Of a stretch of 64,000 nt of DNA, positions 12,442 through 23,800 are shown one piece after another. This stretch comes from Ptychodera flava (lineage: Eukaryota > Hemichordata > Enteropneusta > Ptychoderidae), in the NCBI RefSeq assembly GCF_041260155.1, contig NC_091929.1, positions 26,412,080 through 26,476,079 of the forward strand, in the 5' to 3' direction. The translations under genes were made by a program, and so were the position numbers. A model generated the notes under the pieces. It had not been told where the DNA came from, searched no databases, and was given only the letters and a program-made list of their open reading frames with translations. The first letter of the stretch is position 1. Each line of letters opens with the position of its first letter.

Positions 12442-12636
12442 TTATGGGGGAGTGCCATACTGTTCAATAGCCACACGCGTGAAATCGTCAGAAGGGCCCG
12501 GGGACTCTTCCCTTCTCATAATTGACGCTAAAGGTTTACCTTCTTCTTTTATCTTTACTGATTTTTTTCTTACTCTTTCCCAATGGATTTCGTCGAGGAA
12601 GTAGTTCAATTGAGACATTTGGTTCAACTCTTTCAT
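12442..12636 (-). CDS. 3' frame in the LTR element
   Basis: A minus-strand frame of about 64 codons near the 3' LTR (MSQLNYFLDEIHWERVRKK..., then EESPGPSDDFTRV) ends at a TAA near 12442. Charged and protein-like. I found no acceptor matching the phase of the leader donor at 14524. Function unknown. Confidence 0.25.
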   Translation of the reverse strand: MKELNQMSQLNYFLDEIHWERVRKKSVKIKEEGKPLASIMRREESPGPSDDFTRVAIEQYGTPP

Positions 12637-14523
12637 CCATTTTGAAAGGGAAAAAACAACTTCTTATATACTATTTCCAAGATTGAACTTAATTTAACTT
12701 ATTTTATGTAAGTCTGTGTCTGACCTTAGTCAGCGGTACACACTTAGAAGTTAATTACCCTCAATACAAACAGTTAAGGGGCTTCTAAATTTAGTGTTGA
12801 ATTCCTGTACAGTAGCAATTACGGTTACGTAACTCGCAGGGTCAAGGAATTGGGTCACTCCATTCATACACTCAGACATACTGGAGCGCTTCATTTACAC
12901 GAACAAACATACAGTGATTCACACGAAGTCTGACTTCTTTTCATTCATTCACATGACCACAACTCTAAAACAGACCCTGTTTAAAGCTACTTCATCTAAA
13001 ATACGTGGAAATGAGCTATCACAGGTTTACCAGTTATTTTTACAGGATTCTTTCGAAGATATTCCAACAAAGTATCATTCAAGTTCTCAGCATATTTCCA
13101 TGTATTTTCTTTATGAGAATAATTCTTCCATTTTACCAGATATTGTAATTTACCATTTCGATATCAACCTATCAAAACGTAATCAACTACAGTCACAAAA
13201 TAAAATCGTTATTGGAGGTAGAGTGGGTTTTATCGCCGATTTCTGAATTCATAGTTTCAGAGAATGACAGCTTAAACTATTCCCGTCCTTTTAACCTCGT
13301 GCTCCTCCCTTTTTTGCGGGGGCGTAAAAGTTCTCAATTTCTCTCTTCCCCCTTTTTGGAAATCTCTCTTCCCCCTTTTTGGAAAGCTATTTATAGCAGA
13401 ATAGCAAATTCAATACAAAATAATTTCTCGAGGTAAGTATTCATTAAAAACCATCAAATGATTACCACTCACAATACACATCGTTTTCTGTATAAACAAG
13501 ACTCAAATCAATAATGTCTTAGCTGCTGTACGTCGATGCTTCAACAAGTGCATCCTCAAAATAAAAAATAACACACATAAAATCTTCTCTTACATGAAGT
13601 TTCTCTATAACTTCGTACACAAAGAGTCACTTTTACTTGTCGTGACTGTGTAAAATTCCCTTTAAATTTCTTAAACTCGGCTTCTAAATAAACTCAAAAA
13701 TACCAAGACATTATTCTTTTTTCAAGTACCGTTTACACAGGCAATGCATCAATTACAGAAATACGTTCCGCATCTGATTTCCATAAAACATTGAACATAT
13801 GAATGATAAAAGTGATTGGCGAATTACAACCAAAGAAATCCAAGTTAATTCAGCAGGTAGGATTACACTACACACAAACATGACATGCTGCTAAGCCGGC
13901 CTCATAACGTATATACAGTTGAATCCTACAACCCATGACTTAATATGGACATTTCTCATGCTTCAAAAGTCAAAAACGTTTGTAAATTTGCTATACGATA
14001 GACAGCGCTCTTTGATAACAAAAAGCAAAGATAATCTGTCATGAATGCAAATCATACATGTATTACAATCGGCTAAACGCCAGAAATGATATCTCTTACC
14101 TTATAAGTTATTACATACTTTTTAACTGTTCCATCAAAGAAGAGATCGGAGGCATTTCAATAATTGAACCATAACCGTAAAATACAATATACATCATGAG
14201 TCTTCGTGCGAGTCATTTGCTTAGAGTTTATCGAAAGTTAGTCAGTTATATCATGCATAGAGTCCTTGATTGATGCTTCGAACGTCGATACGTTACTCAC
14301 GAATGTCTTCACTGAAGAGGCCGGTAATGTGCGCGTGACGGTCCGATCGGTCTTCGCCGTCCGGTTCATGCTGATTAGTTATCCCATTTCGTGGCCACAC
14401 CATCGGTGTCCTTAATTGTTCTAAGTCGTTCCTGGAAGTTGACATTTTTCGAAAGTCGTCTCCTCCCTTAAGTTATTTGTAGAGTTTTCAGTGTCTGTCA
14501 TGTTTCACAGAATCAGTTCTTAC

Positions 14524-14657
14524 CGGATTGTTATATCTCGTAGTCGATTTCCGAACACCATTTTGTCGTTATCGGATATTTGGTCGTCGTCATCGTGGTC
14601 GGCTGCCGGTTTTTGGTCGGCCATCGTCAGACAGTGTCTTCCATAATGAGTTGTCAT
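14524..14657 (-). CDS. short leader frame in the LTR element
   Basis: An ATG 30 bases after the primer site opens 44 codons (MTTHYGRHCLTMADQKP..., with an ADHDDDDQ acidic run) ending at a consensus-like donor (CCG|gtaaga). It could be a first coding exon spliced to a distal frame. No Gag family recognised. Confidence 0.3.
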
Positions 14658-14684
14658 ATACTTCACGATGTGAGCTTGCTTGTT

Positions 14685-14701
14685 ACCCGGATTCTCCACC
14701 A
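14685..14701 (-). promoter_or_regulatory. tRNA primer-binding site of LTR element
   Basis: The plus strand reads ACCCGGATTCTCCACCA, ending in CCA like a mature tRNA 3' end, two bases from the 5' LTR. The matching tRNA was not identified. Confidence 0.7.
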
Positions 14702-14703
14702 AG

Positions 14704-15401
14704 TATTATAGTCTTATCTCGCCGGTCTGGGGAGCGTACTCACTGCTGAGAGGTACTTCGAGATCTTTGACAGAGTAGAGACTCACAGAGTTGTTGGATA
14801 TCAATGATGGTGGTTTATTGCTGAAGTGTAAAGTTTACACATCAGATGCCCAGCTATCTCCGACTGACCATAGTGGGTGATTATCCCTTTTTTAAAAGAA
14901 ATTGTAGCATCCTAATTAGATTAAATTAGTTAAGCCTCCAATCGCTAATCGACTAGTATTTCTTGATTGGTTCAAATAATTAAAATATTCTTCCCTTCAA
15001 GAAATACATTACTAAACTTTCTCTGATAGGACCTTGATCATATAAAATCATACATGATCTGCATAAGTGACATCATCGTTATACAACATTTCTCTTACGT
15101 AATCGTCCCAGGGTCCTGTCTGGAATTTAGATATTGATGGTAAGAATTCACGTTACTGCCTTGACAATAGATGTCACTAGTACAAGTTTCTATCTGTATC
15201 CTTGATACTTAGGTATCAATGACGCAAATACATTGAATGTCCCTGACAACGGAGTTTTAACCAAGATGAAGGAAAATTCGTAATGATCATTAACCCTTAC
15301 ACAGACTTGGAAAGTTCAGCCGTCTCGTTCATTGACCCTTGTACAGATTCCGAAATTACAAAAACAATATCAATAAGCCAGAGAAAATTTAGTCTGTAAC
15401 A
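14704..15401 (-). repeat. 5' LTR
   Basis: Same length as its partner. The plus-strand left end reads TATTATAG, losing the terminal TG by one substitution. The promoter for the element would lie here, reading leftward. Confidence 0.9.
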
Positions 15402-16797
15402 CGACCAAACATATTTACCAACTTTTTGAGTGTATGGTCGCCTACCTTTGCATACATCAGTGTCTACAATACTGTAGACTTTGTACTTTGTGGAATTGGC
15501 TATTCATTCTACGCCTATGTTGCAATATGTAGGCATTTTCAATTACAAGAGTGCCTACTTCTATATATTAATGTCACCAGTACAGGTTGTCAGTGAGTGT
15601 GGGTAACTATGGACACAATATAAGGACACTTATAAAGTCATCTGAATTGGTTCTTTGAGTCGCTACTTGATGGTTGTATTTCATGGAACGTCGTAATACC
15701 CGGACTATAAAGTGACACTTTTTAAGAACTAGTGACACTTTTGAAGTTACACCGATGAGTTCTATATGATAAACTAAATTGGGTATATTAATGGTATTTT
15801 ATGAATTTAATGTTTTTGACATTGTGTATTTATTGTTTGTATATTTATTTCGGTTCACCAATGAACCAGAGGCCCATTACTGTCACCGTAAAATGCAAGG
15901 GTCAAAATGGCAACACTACTAGAATAACGAGAGTAACATTAGAGACATACATACATTACAAATGTACACAAATTCCATTTAAAGTACAATGTTACAAATC
16001 ATATGAAAATATAAAGTTGAAACAATGCAAACCTTTGAGACAATGAACAAATCAATATTACAAGTGAACATGCTGATATTACTGTATTTTCTTTAACTTG
16101 GCAACAGCTGAGTGTGAACATGTCAAACGCAATACAGGGGCATTTACAATTTAAAACAAAACATCAAACAGAAGAGGGTCCACAACAACATACAGGACCA
16201 ATACAACTGAAAGAGCGGAAGTATAACTTATAAACAGTTAATAGTGTTGTATTTGTTTGGACTGGAAGAGAGTACACAAGTCCAAATTTGTTTAAAGTGT
16301 TGGCATTAAGTCGGGGTAACATTTCACACCATGCAATGCATAAATTAAAAGAAGAACGGTTATAGTATTCACAGCTTTGCTGATGTTATGACACATTTAT
16401 GATTGCGTGTTGATACGTTTTCGTGCGTTACTATGAAAGCATATAATGATTATTATTAGAGACTATGTCGATATTTATGATATGTGTGATTGTTTTTATG
16501 ATGTTATTGTTCCTCGTTTCAAATATTTGTCTATTTATTTATTTATTTATTCATTTATTTATGTAATTATCCATCCATCCATAGTAAGCAAATTATTCCC
16601 GACCTTTCCAATATTTATGGTGTATGCGAAAATGCTTGTCATGTTTCTCGTGTCCAAAATTTACACCCAACTCCAAGACTTTTAAAATGCGCCCCACGGG
16701 GTAGATCAGAAGAAAAATGTAAAAGTTGGGATTTGGAATATCTGTCCCCAAAGCGCATTCTACTCTAGGATACAATCCATTCTTGCAGTCATTGATA
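15402..16797. other. non-coding stretch
   Basis: The start (to about 15545) belongs to duplication copy A. From about 16580 there is repeat sequence resembling 59270-59400, and at 16671-16770 a fragment of the intron-2 foldback arm (atctgtccccaaagcgcattctac). A short (ATTT)n run is near 16530. No supported gene. Confidence 0.4.
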
Positions 16798-17142
16798 AAT
16801 CCGTGGCACAATTCGGCCAACCAATAAACCAATTTGCATTTTCAAATAAGAAAATCGAAATGGAGCTAATTTTTAATTTTCAAATGGTTTTATCATCTTG
16901 ATTATTAATTTTTATGCCTATTTCTAAATTTAAAATCTTTGGGCTGAGATTGAAATATAGGAAACAGGTGTATACTGCTGTGAGGATGGCACTTTACGGC
17001 CATTCAAATTTCCCTCTGACAAACTCTATTTCCCACAATTCGTATTTCCGTTTTTTCAATTTCCAATATACCAAATGTCCGATTTTCCCATTTCATTTGG
17101 GGCGTGGCAGCTGATAGTATCCATCTTTTGCCTAAAAATGCA

Positions 17143-17352
17143 TCAAATTGTGACAGTTATTTGCGTTGGCAAGTCGTTCAATGGATCGAGTAACGAGCAT
17201 ACAAAGAACAATAGTGTTGCGGCCGCCGGAAAGGAAAGTCCGATATAATCAGTTTGACCTGACGTGCTGAAGTTTTGCGCGCTTCCCGTCAACGTCGCAA
17301 ACTGGAACATTGTGTAAATTGTGACAGTCATCAGCCCAATCAGAGCGCGGCA
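17143..17352 (-). CDS. possible two-TM exon
   Basis: The minus-strand frame ends at 17143-17145 and upstream reads GCRALIGLMTVTIYTMFQF, a loop with an N-glycosylation-like NFST, then IGLSFPAAATLLFFVCSLL. Two hydrophobic helices separated by a short loop resemble half of a small tetraspan protein. A second frame on the same strand (17483-17683, MNLSWCVQPQEIQEMGDK...) could be an upstream exon. Lies inside the 16798-18929 inverted-repeat element. Family not recognised. Confidence 0.3.
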   Translation of the reverse strand, partial: CRALIGLMTVTIYTMFQFATLTGSAQNFSTSGQTDYIGLSFPAAATLLFFVCSLLDPLNDLPTQITVTI

Positions 17353-17482
17353 TCCACATTTAATTTTATCTGATCAATTTATTCAGCTGTCAATCTTTGT
17401 ACGCAATGATGTTCTCCTCATAATGATCTAAGTAACCAATCATAGTTTTTATCAGTGTGCCAGCTCACTTTATAAATTGCAC

Positions 17483-17683
17483 CTATTCCAACCCGATCAA
17501 AATCTTGACCTCAAAGGCGTTTGATACCATGTTTGAGACATCATCGTCTATTAACAGTTCGTTCAGAGATACCACTTGCCCTGGGCAAAACATTTTGAGA
17601 TGAACACCTATTTCGCAGTGACTTCTTCCTTTATCACCCATTTCTTGAATTTCTTGCGGCTGAACGCACCAACTTAAATTCAT
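17483..17683 (-). CDS. possible soluble exon upstream of the two-TM frame
   Basis: 67 codons from an ATG, with CEIGVHLKMFCPGQVV and an acidic LIDDDVSN stretch. A donor-like ttgag|gtcaag occurs near its end. No homologue recognised. Confidence 0.2.
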   Translation of the reverse strand: MNLSWCVQPQEIQEMGDKGRSHCEIGVHLKMFCPGQVVSLNELLIDDDVSNMVSNAFEVKILIGLE

Positions 17684-17749
17684 TGCCAGAAGTGCACGCG
17701 CACTCTACCAACCAAAGAACACTTTTTTTCTTGTCTTCCAGTATGTGAG

Positions 17750-18240
17750 ACGATGTTAGGGACTGGCCAAATTGTTCAGCCTCGCGCGCTCTGTACGTAC
17801 GTGTGTAGTACTAGTACAAACACTCCAGAGCTTGCAGAAGCCGTCTGAGATAGCGATAGCGTTCTACATTTGCACTATAAATCGGAAGAAAAAATGTTGA
17901 TGTTGCACTATAAAAACGGTCACTACTCTGACAATTTGACAATTTTTTTGACAATTTGTAGCTATGCGGGTCATCAAAAGGCGGGGTTGACCTTTTGATG
18001 ACCTGCGTAGCCACGCACCCTACCCGCCAACAGATAGCTGCACAGCTAGACAATTTGATGCCCAAGTGAAGAATGTAAGATGTATAATAATAAGATTATC
18101 ACGAAAATACCGCAAAGGATGCATTATGACATCGGCGCCGTGCATCACCCTCCGCTTCGCGGCTTCGCGTCGAGCGATACGCTGTGCCAATATCCTCGTG
18201 CATCCTTTGCGGTATTCTCGTATAACCTCATATTAGTAAA
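17750..18240. repeat. dispersed repeat with palindromic end, copy 1
   Basis: Shares with 42610-42940 the segments ctataaatcggaagaaaaa, gaatgtaagatgtataataata and a ~160 bp foldback (18078-18237; accgcaaaggatgca / tgcatcctttgcggt). Confidence 0.75.
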
Positions 18241-18929
18241 GTTACGCGCCCGAAGGGCGCGCCGAAAAATGAAACTGAGTGATGAAATTCATGGCTAGCA
18301 CCATGCATTTGATGCATTTTAGGCAAGTATTAGCCCGTGTCGAAATTTTAAAACACACTGATCCCCCTTATTGGGCATTTCAAAATAGGTGACCCCGTCA
18401 CCAAAGTGAAAAACAGGGTGCGGACCCCCATGAATCCACCGGCCTCCAAGGCCGAAGAAACTAACCAGTCCCTCATTCCCGCTCATTTTTAAAAGTATCT
18501 TGTGCCAATTATCGTAACCAAGCCCCGCCCCAGTATATTTGGTCACACTGAGATAAATGTTACACCTTAATTCCAATTCGATACAATTATTTCCGCCATA
18601 GTATGAGAAGATACTGGGCCACGCCCCAAATGAAATGGGAAAATCGGACATTTGGTATATTGGAAATTGAAAAAACGGAAATCCGAATTGTGGGAAATAT
18701 AGTTTTTCAGAGGGAAATTTGAATGGCCGTAAAGTGCCATCCTCACAGCAGTATACACCTGTTTCCTATATTTCAATCTTAGCCAAAAGATTTTAAATTT
18801 AGAAATAGGCATAAAAATTAATAATCAAGATGATAAAACCATTTGAAAATTAAAAATTAGCTCCATTTCGATTTTCTTATTTGAAAATGCAAATTGGTTT
18901 ATTGGTTGGCCGAAATGTGCCACGGATTT

Positions 18930-19281
18930 TGATACATCATAATGAGTCTGTGAGAGTCTACACTACGTAACACTTCTTTATATAATATATGCTATTATGT
19001 AAAGTGTAAATTACTTATATCCCTAATGACTGGATAAATAATCTACAACTGACGTATATCGTAATTAATGCCCCTCATCAGAAATACTCATAACAAGTAC
19101 TTTTTCAAGGCACTAAAATAAGGTTTATATATTACACAGTACAAAACGCATACTTATATGATACATGCGAACACCCATTTCTAAAAATATGTTCGGCATA
19201 ACGATAAAAAAATCACATCATTGGTGGCAAAAAGCGAATAAAAAGATCAAAAGAGTCTGTTTCAAGGAGTACGGCACAAAT
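18930..19281. other. no gene seen
   Basis: AT-rich unique-looking sequence between the inverted-repeat element and the tandem-repeat element. Confidence 0.3.
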
Positions 19282-20227
19282 TCAAAAAGATCGTAGAATA
19301 TACATTTCTAAACATAGGGCAAAAGTCCCTGAAGCTACTATAGACATGGATACAAAATTAAGTATTTCCTGACTGTATGAAATTACCTCACTAAGGTCAT
19401 CATAGGGACCTGTAAACCAAATATTAAATATGTCTGACCAGCGGTCTTGAAAAAAACAAGTGACCCAACAGTCGACAGAGCTCTGCTGTGTTATGTAGAA
19501 AATAACTTTTTGTGACACATGTATTGATGAAGAAGGTGGATATCTTTGATAGCTCATTTCAGGATGGCCTGACCAAAAATGGCAAAATTAGCTGCAAAAA
19601 TAGAAAATTGATGATTTCATCAAATTTCAATATATTACACTAAGGCAACCCCTAGGAACCTGTATACCAAATATCAAAGGCATCAGACAAGTAGTTTTTG
19701 AGAAACACATTTTTTGACCAAAAATGGCAAAAATTGCACCAAAATACAAAATTGCAGATTTCATTATATATTCAATATATCATATTAAGTTCATCTGTAC
19801 GAACCTGTATATCAAATATCAAAGCTGTCAGACAAGCGGTTTTGATGAAATAAAGTTTTGACCAAAAATGACCAAAAAATTCCTTAAAAATACAGATTTG
19901 CATATTTCATCACATTATGAACAAATCTAAGTTGGGTTATCCCTAGAAACCTGTATACCAAATAATAACCAGTGGTTATAAAGAAGAAGATTTTTTACCA
20001 AAAACGACTTTTGGCGCTAATTTGCATATTTTCAACAATATCAAAAAATCAAAAAATAGGTTCTCATAATCATATTTTTCATCTACACAACAAATATCAT
20101 ATCAATATCAAGATATTTGAGTGGACGGACGCCTCACATACATACATACATACATACATACATACATACATACATACATACATACATACATACATACATA
20201 CATACATACATACATACAAACATACAT

Positions 20228-20301
<74 letters not shown>

Positions 20302-20353
20302 TGACGCCGGATGGATACCCATCCCAATAGCTGCTATAGTCTATAGCAGCTAA
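19282..20353. repeat. dispersed element of ~120 bp internal repeats with microsatellite tail, copy 1
   Basis: Internal units repeat accaaaaatggcaaaaattg, aacctgtataccaaatatc and similar phrases. The start resembles 49238 (agctc.gctgtgttatgtaga). Ends with (CATA)n, (GACA)n and a terminal tatagtctatagcagcta. Confidence 0.7.
20139..20300. repeat. compound (CATA)n-(GACA)n microsatellite
   Basis: About 22 CATA units run into about 18 GACA units; long false frames occur on both strands. Confidence 0.97.
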
Positions 20354-20876
20354 AAATGAAATACTTCTCAGCTAAAGCTTGGGACTTGCAATTTTTACCA
20401 AAAAAAAAACAAAACAATTTTAAAACTGTTAAATCAAATATGACTGCTACCCTTATTCTAAATATGGTCATCAATGTCATCAATAACACAATTGGAACTA
20501 ATTTTAGCGTATGGGATGTTGTATTAATATTGGTTTAATCGGCAAATGTAAGGTCATCTACTTTTCTTTTCTTTTGCAATTCACTTGTTTAATGGGTAAT
20601 TTGTCATATTGCAACATTCAGCTACAGGGCACCAAACACTTTTGATAAATTTGAACAATTAACAGATCATATTCTCCCAAATTAGTTCCAATCGCGTTCA
20701 ATATTAACACAGATTGTCTTCTCATATTGTCTCACCAAAAACATTAAAACGTAATTCAAGCTTTTCAATTTTGTAATATTTTGTTGTAAAACATAAACTT
20801 ACGCTAATTTATTTTGTCCTATAAAACATATGAAAGAGCAGATTCTGCGTAACAAGCTTCTTGGCACGTAAAGTCG
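20354..20876. other. 3' flank of copy B gene
   Basis: Lies downstream of the stop at 20877. An AATAAA-type poly(A) signal was not placed with certainty. No other gene seen. Confidence 0.3.
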
Positions 20877-23800
20877 TTACGTGTATGCCGGTGGCAACGT
20901 ATTATTTGTGTCGGACTGCCCACCCTTCACTTGATCTTGGCTGTAACCGGCTCCTTGTTCCTGACCATCAGGGGCGCTTGTCACTGCCATAGGCACGGCG
21001 CTAAGCTGCACGAACATCGGCTCAGTGCTGTAAGGACCTTATTGGAAACAATTAAAGATAATTTTCTTTGTATCTAATACGATTGATGAAAAGATATTAG
21101 CTTAAAGAATGAATCATATATTATAACAATATTACAACAACAGAGTCGAGGGCAATAGCAAATCGAACCATGTTATATCAACTTTCTTTTGGAATATCAC
21201 GTGATGGAGTTTCAGCCAATCACGAGATCAATAGTACAGGTGAGGTACAATTATACTTATTGTATACTTGAAAGTGCAATTAAAGTGTAACTTTCATGTG
21301 ATTAGAAAAGTTCACTTGTTTCTTTACGGTCTGAAAAACATGATTACCAGATTGTGATAACTCAGAAAGTTTCTCAGTCGATAATAGATTCAGCGAAACA
21401 TTGTACTCTGTACGTTGTACACAACATACCATATGGTGGCGGTGCACTCGGGCCACCAGGAGGCAATATTATCATTTGTTGGCCATATTGCGTCGTTGCC
21501 ATTGGAACCTGTGGTGGCACCCCGCCGGGCTGGGCTGTGTAGTATACCTGTACAAAACGGTATAGTGAGTAACACTGGCAACACGGGCAAGTACGATTCT
21601 CTGCGTTATTTCCTGCCAACTATTCCTTGCGAAAAAGTTGGTTTTGCTTGTCGGTTCGTTTATTGTTGATTGTTTACGTGTTTATTTAATTGTCTAAACA
21701 ACCTTGTGCCCTAATTTCTTCTCACTTTAACATCTCGTACAAGGAACAAAAAAGACAAACACATCATTATAGGTCAAATATAATATGATCAAACAATTCT
21801 TCAGAGTGTCAAACCGTGACATCGTCTGAAATAACCCATTAATCATTTGTGCCGAAATTCTTACTTATTACCTGGTTCACTTTGATATGTTAAAAGCAAA
21901 ACAAAGTCAACAGCTGAAATCTAACGTTGACAATTAAACTTTAACGAATGACTGCCTCAAATTTGATTCACAAATAAACAGATAACTTACGAATGGTGTA
22001 GCATTCCTTGACTTACAGCAGATGGCGCTACAGCAATATACAGAGTTGACAATCGCAACAATGAAGTCTATAAACCCCAAGAACAAGATCACGCCCTCTA
22101 TGGCCAGTTTGATGTCCTGATATTCGGAAGGAAGATGGAATTAACTACGTGGTATGCATATTAAAGCCTTGGTTTCACTATTAATGCTAATAGTGATAAA
22201 AGAAGTGTTGCGCCATTTATGGGCATTAATCAGAATTAGAACAACAATAATGATTAATTTTGTAGCTTAGTGACAACACTGACCTATATCTAACGAAAGC
22301 CAATTGAATAGTAAACTTGAATAAAAGGTGTGAAAAATATCAAGAGATTACAGCCACAGCACATGAAACATGTTCATTTGCATATTGATGCATACTAATG
22401 CAAGATTTTTATGTACGGTAATCTATAAAAAATCTTCATTTAATTCATTCAGGCACAGTCTGTGATTTAGCCGTCAGTCTCCGCTTTGTAATATCCTCAT
22501 TTAAATAAGCTGGTAACTGGCCAGTCGTTTATTCGTCAATTGTTCTGACAGTCTAAATACTTCAAGTTATCCTGTTATTCCATAGAAGGCTGCTTAAATA
22601 TCCAGCCTCAGGGATGTGCCGTAGGGGGGGGGGATTGCCTAGGTCTTACCACAGGTTATGAAAAGGAAACTCTCCTCTATTGTACCTTTGCTGGTATATT
22701 CACTGTGATAAGAAATGGACACCTATACCCCAACCCAGGGGATGAACATTTCAGCAACCGCCTACGGTTATTTGTTCGTTAACCTATGGCAAAGATACCT
22801 ACCTTATTCTTGTTATCATCATCACAATTGTAAGTTTGTCCAACACCATTTTGGTAGTCATAGTTGTCATAGTAGCAAGCGTCATTAGCTTCTATCACCA
22901 TGGTGACCACCATTATGCCAAACAGAATTGGGTGAAATAGAGAGGCGCTTATAATGCACATCACCATGGAACTGATAATCTGGAGAAGCAAGTACAATGG
23001 ACATGTGTCTTTCAGTTGTTATGTTCTACATTTTCAAGGCGGTTAGGGTAGAATGTGCCTCGGGGACGAATATTCTCACCCTCGTACTTTTGCAATGCTT
23101 TTCTGATCTACCATTTGTGGGGGCTCATTTTAATGAAAAACATTTTCACAGTCTTTATTTTTCGAAAATATGTGTTTATTTTTTCCCAGAGAGTTAACAC
23201 AGGGGTGACGGCCATTTAGAATTTTAAAATCATGTAAATGTTACGCAATATGTTTCTCCAGTACCAAACTTTGCATAGTGACCATTAATTTTTATTCCAC
23301 GCTGGGTAAGAGAGTGGTCGAAAGTTTCATTCATCAAAATATGTCTTTCACTTTCGAGGTGTTGACCACGTTAAATTGTATATATGGTATTTTCTATCGG
23401 TCGCTTCGTTTCGATGTATTTTAAATGCCATACAGTAAACCTACTTCAGAAAACAAAACCTTAATAAAAAGGGTATTTGATACCTGACAGTGCGTACATC
23501 GGTCTTAGGAATAAGATCAACGAACAGGTGTCATCGATGAATGAAGAACACTCATGCCAACACAAAACAGCTTAAAGGTAGTATACCCGTTGAAAGTTAA
23601 AGACAATAACTTTTGCTCAAACTTTCCTAAAGGAATCTTTCATCCAAACTCTATAAAAATTGTGAAAATTAAATTGGGGATCAATTTGCAAAATTTGGTA
23701 CTGGAGAAACAAATTACTCAAGATTTACTGACATTTCATATTCAAAATGACCAGCATCCCTGTGCTAGTAGTAGTAGCAATTTTTTTATTATCGTGACTT

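Larger units (their letters stand above)
11229..15401 (-). mobile_element. non-autonomous LTR retrotransposon
   Basis: Two 698 bp direct repeats bound a 2777 bp interior. The 4 bp repeat cgac flanks the element (11225-11228, 15402-15405), and copy B provides the empty site. The minus-strand reading is supported by a polypurine tract beside the left LTR and a tRNA-type primer site beside the right LTR. I see no protease, reverse transcriptase, RNase H or integrase frame in the interior, only short frames. It therefore probably depends on a related full element for mobility (a LARD/TRIM-like state). LTRs differ at about two sites, so the insertion is young compared with the duplication. Confidence 0.85.
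1641..15545. repeat. segmental duplication, copy A
   Basis: Collinear with 21142-28914. The left edge is sharp: shared sequence begins agagtcgagggcaatagc at 1641 here and 21142 in the partner. The right edge is near gcattttcaatta (about 15530-15545 versus 28901-28914). Differences include the LTR element (11229-15401), insertions at 2154-2665 and about 8010-8690, and extra intron sequence at about 3240-4890. Confidence 0.85.
16798..18929. mobile_element. 2.1 kb element with ~312 bp inverted repeats
   Basis: Left arm 16798-17109 and right arm 18618-18929 are inverted copies (outer aaatccgtggcac, inner catttcatttggggcgtgg), giving the same 65-residue shadow frame on opposite strands. The interior holds a small membrane-protein-like frame, a palindromic repeat and unassigned sequence. 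No transposase seen. Confidence 0.75.

Noticed and set aside
16914..17114. 65-residue frame beginning MPISKFKIFGLRLKYRKQVY, also on the minus strand at 18567-18812
   Set aside because: Same frame in both arms of an inverted repeat; no independent coding evidence.
19972..20353. Frames of HTYI and RQTD or CLSV repeats
   Set aside because: Artefact of (CATA)n and (GACA)n on both strands.
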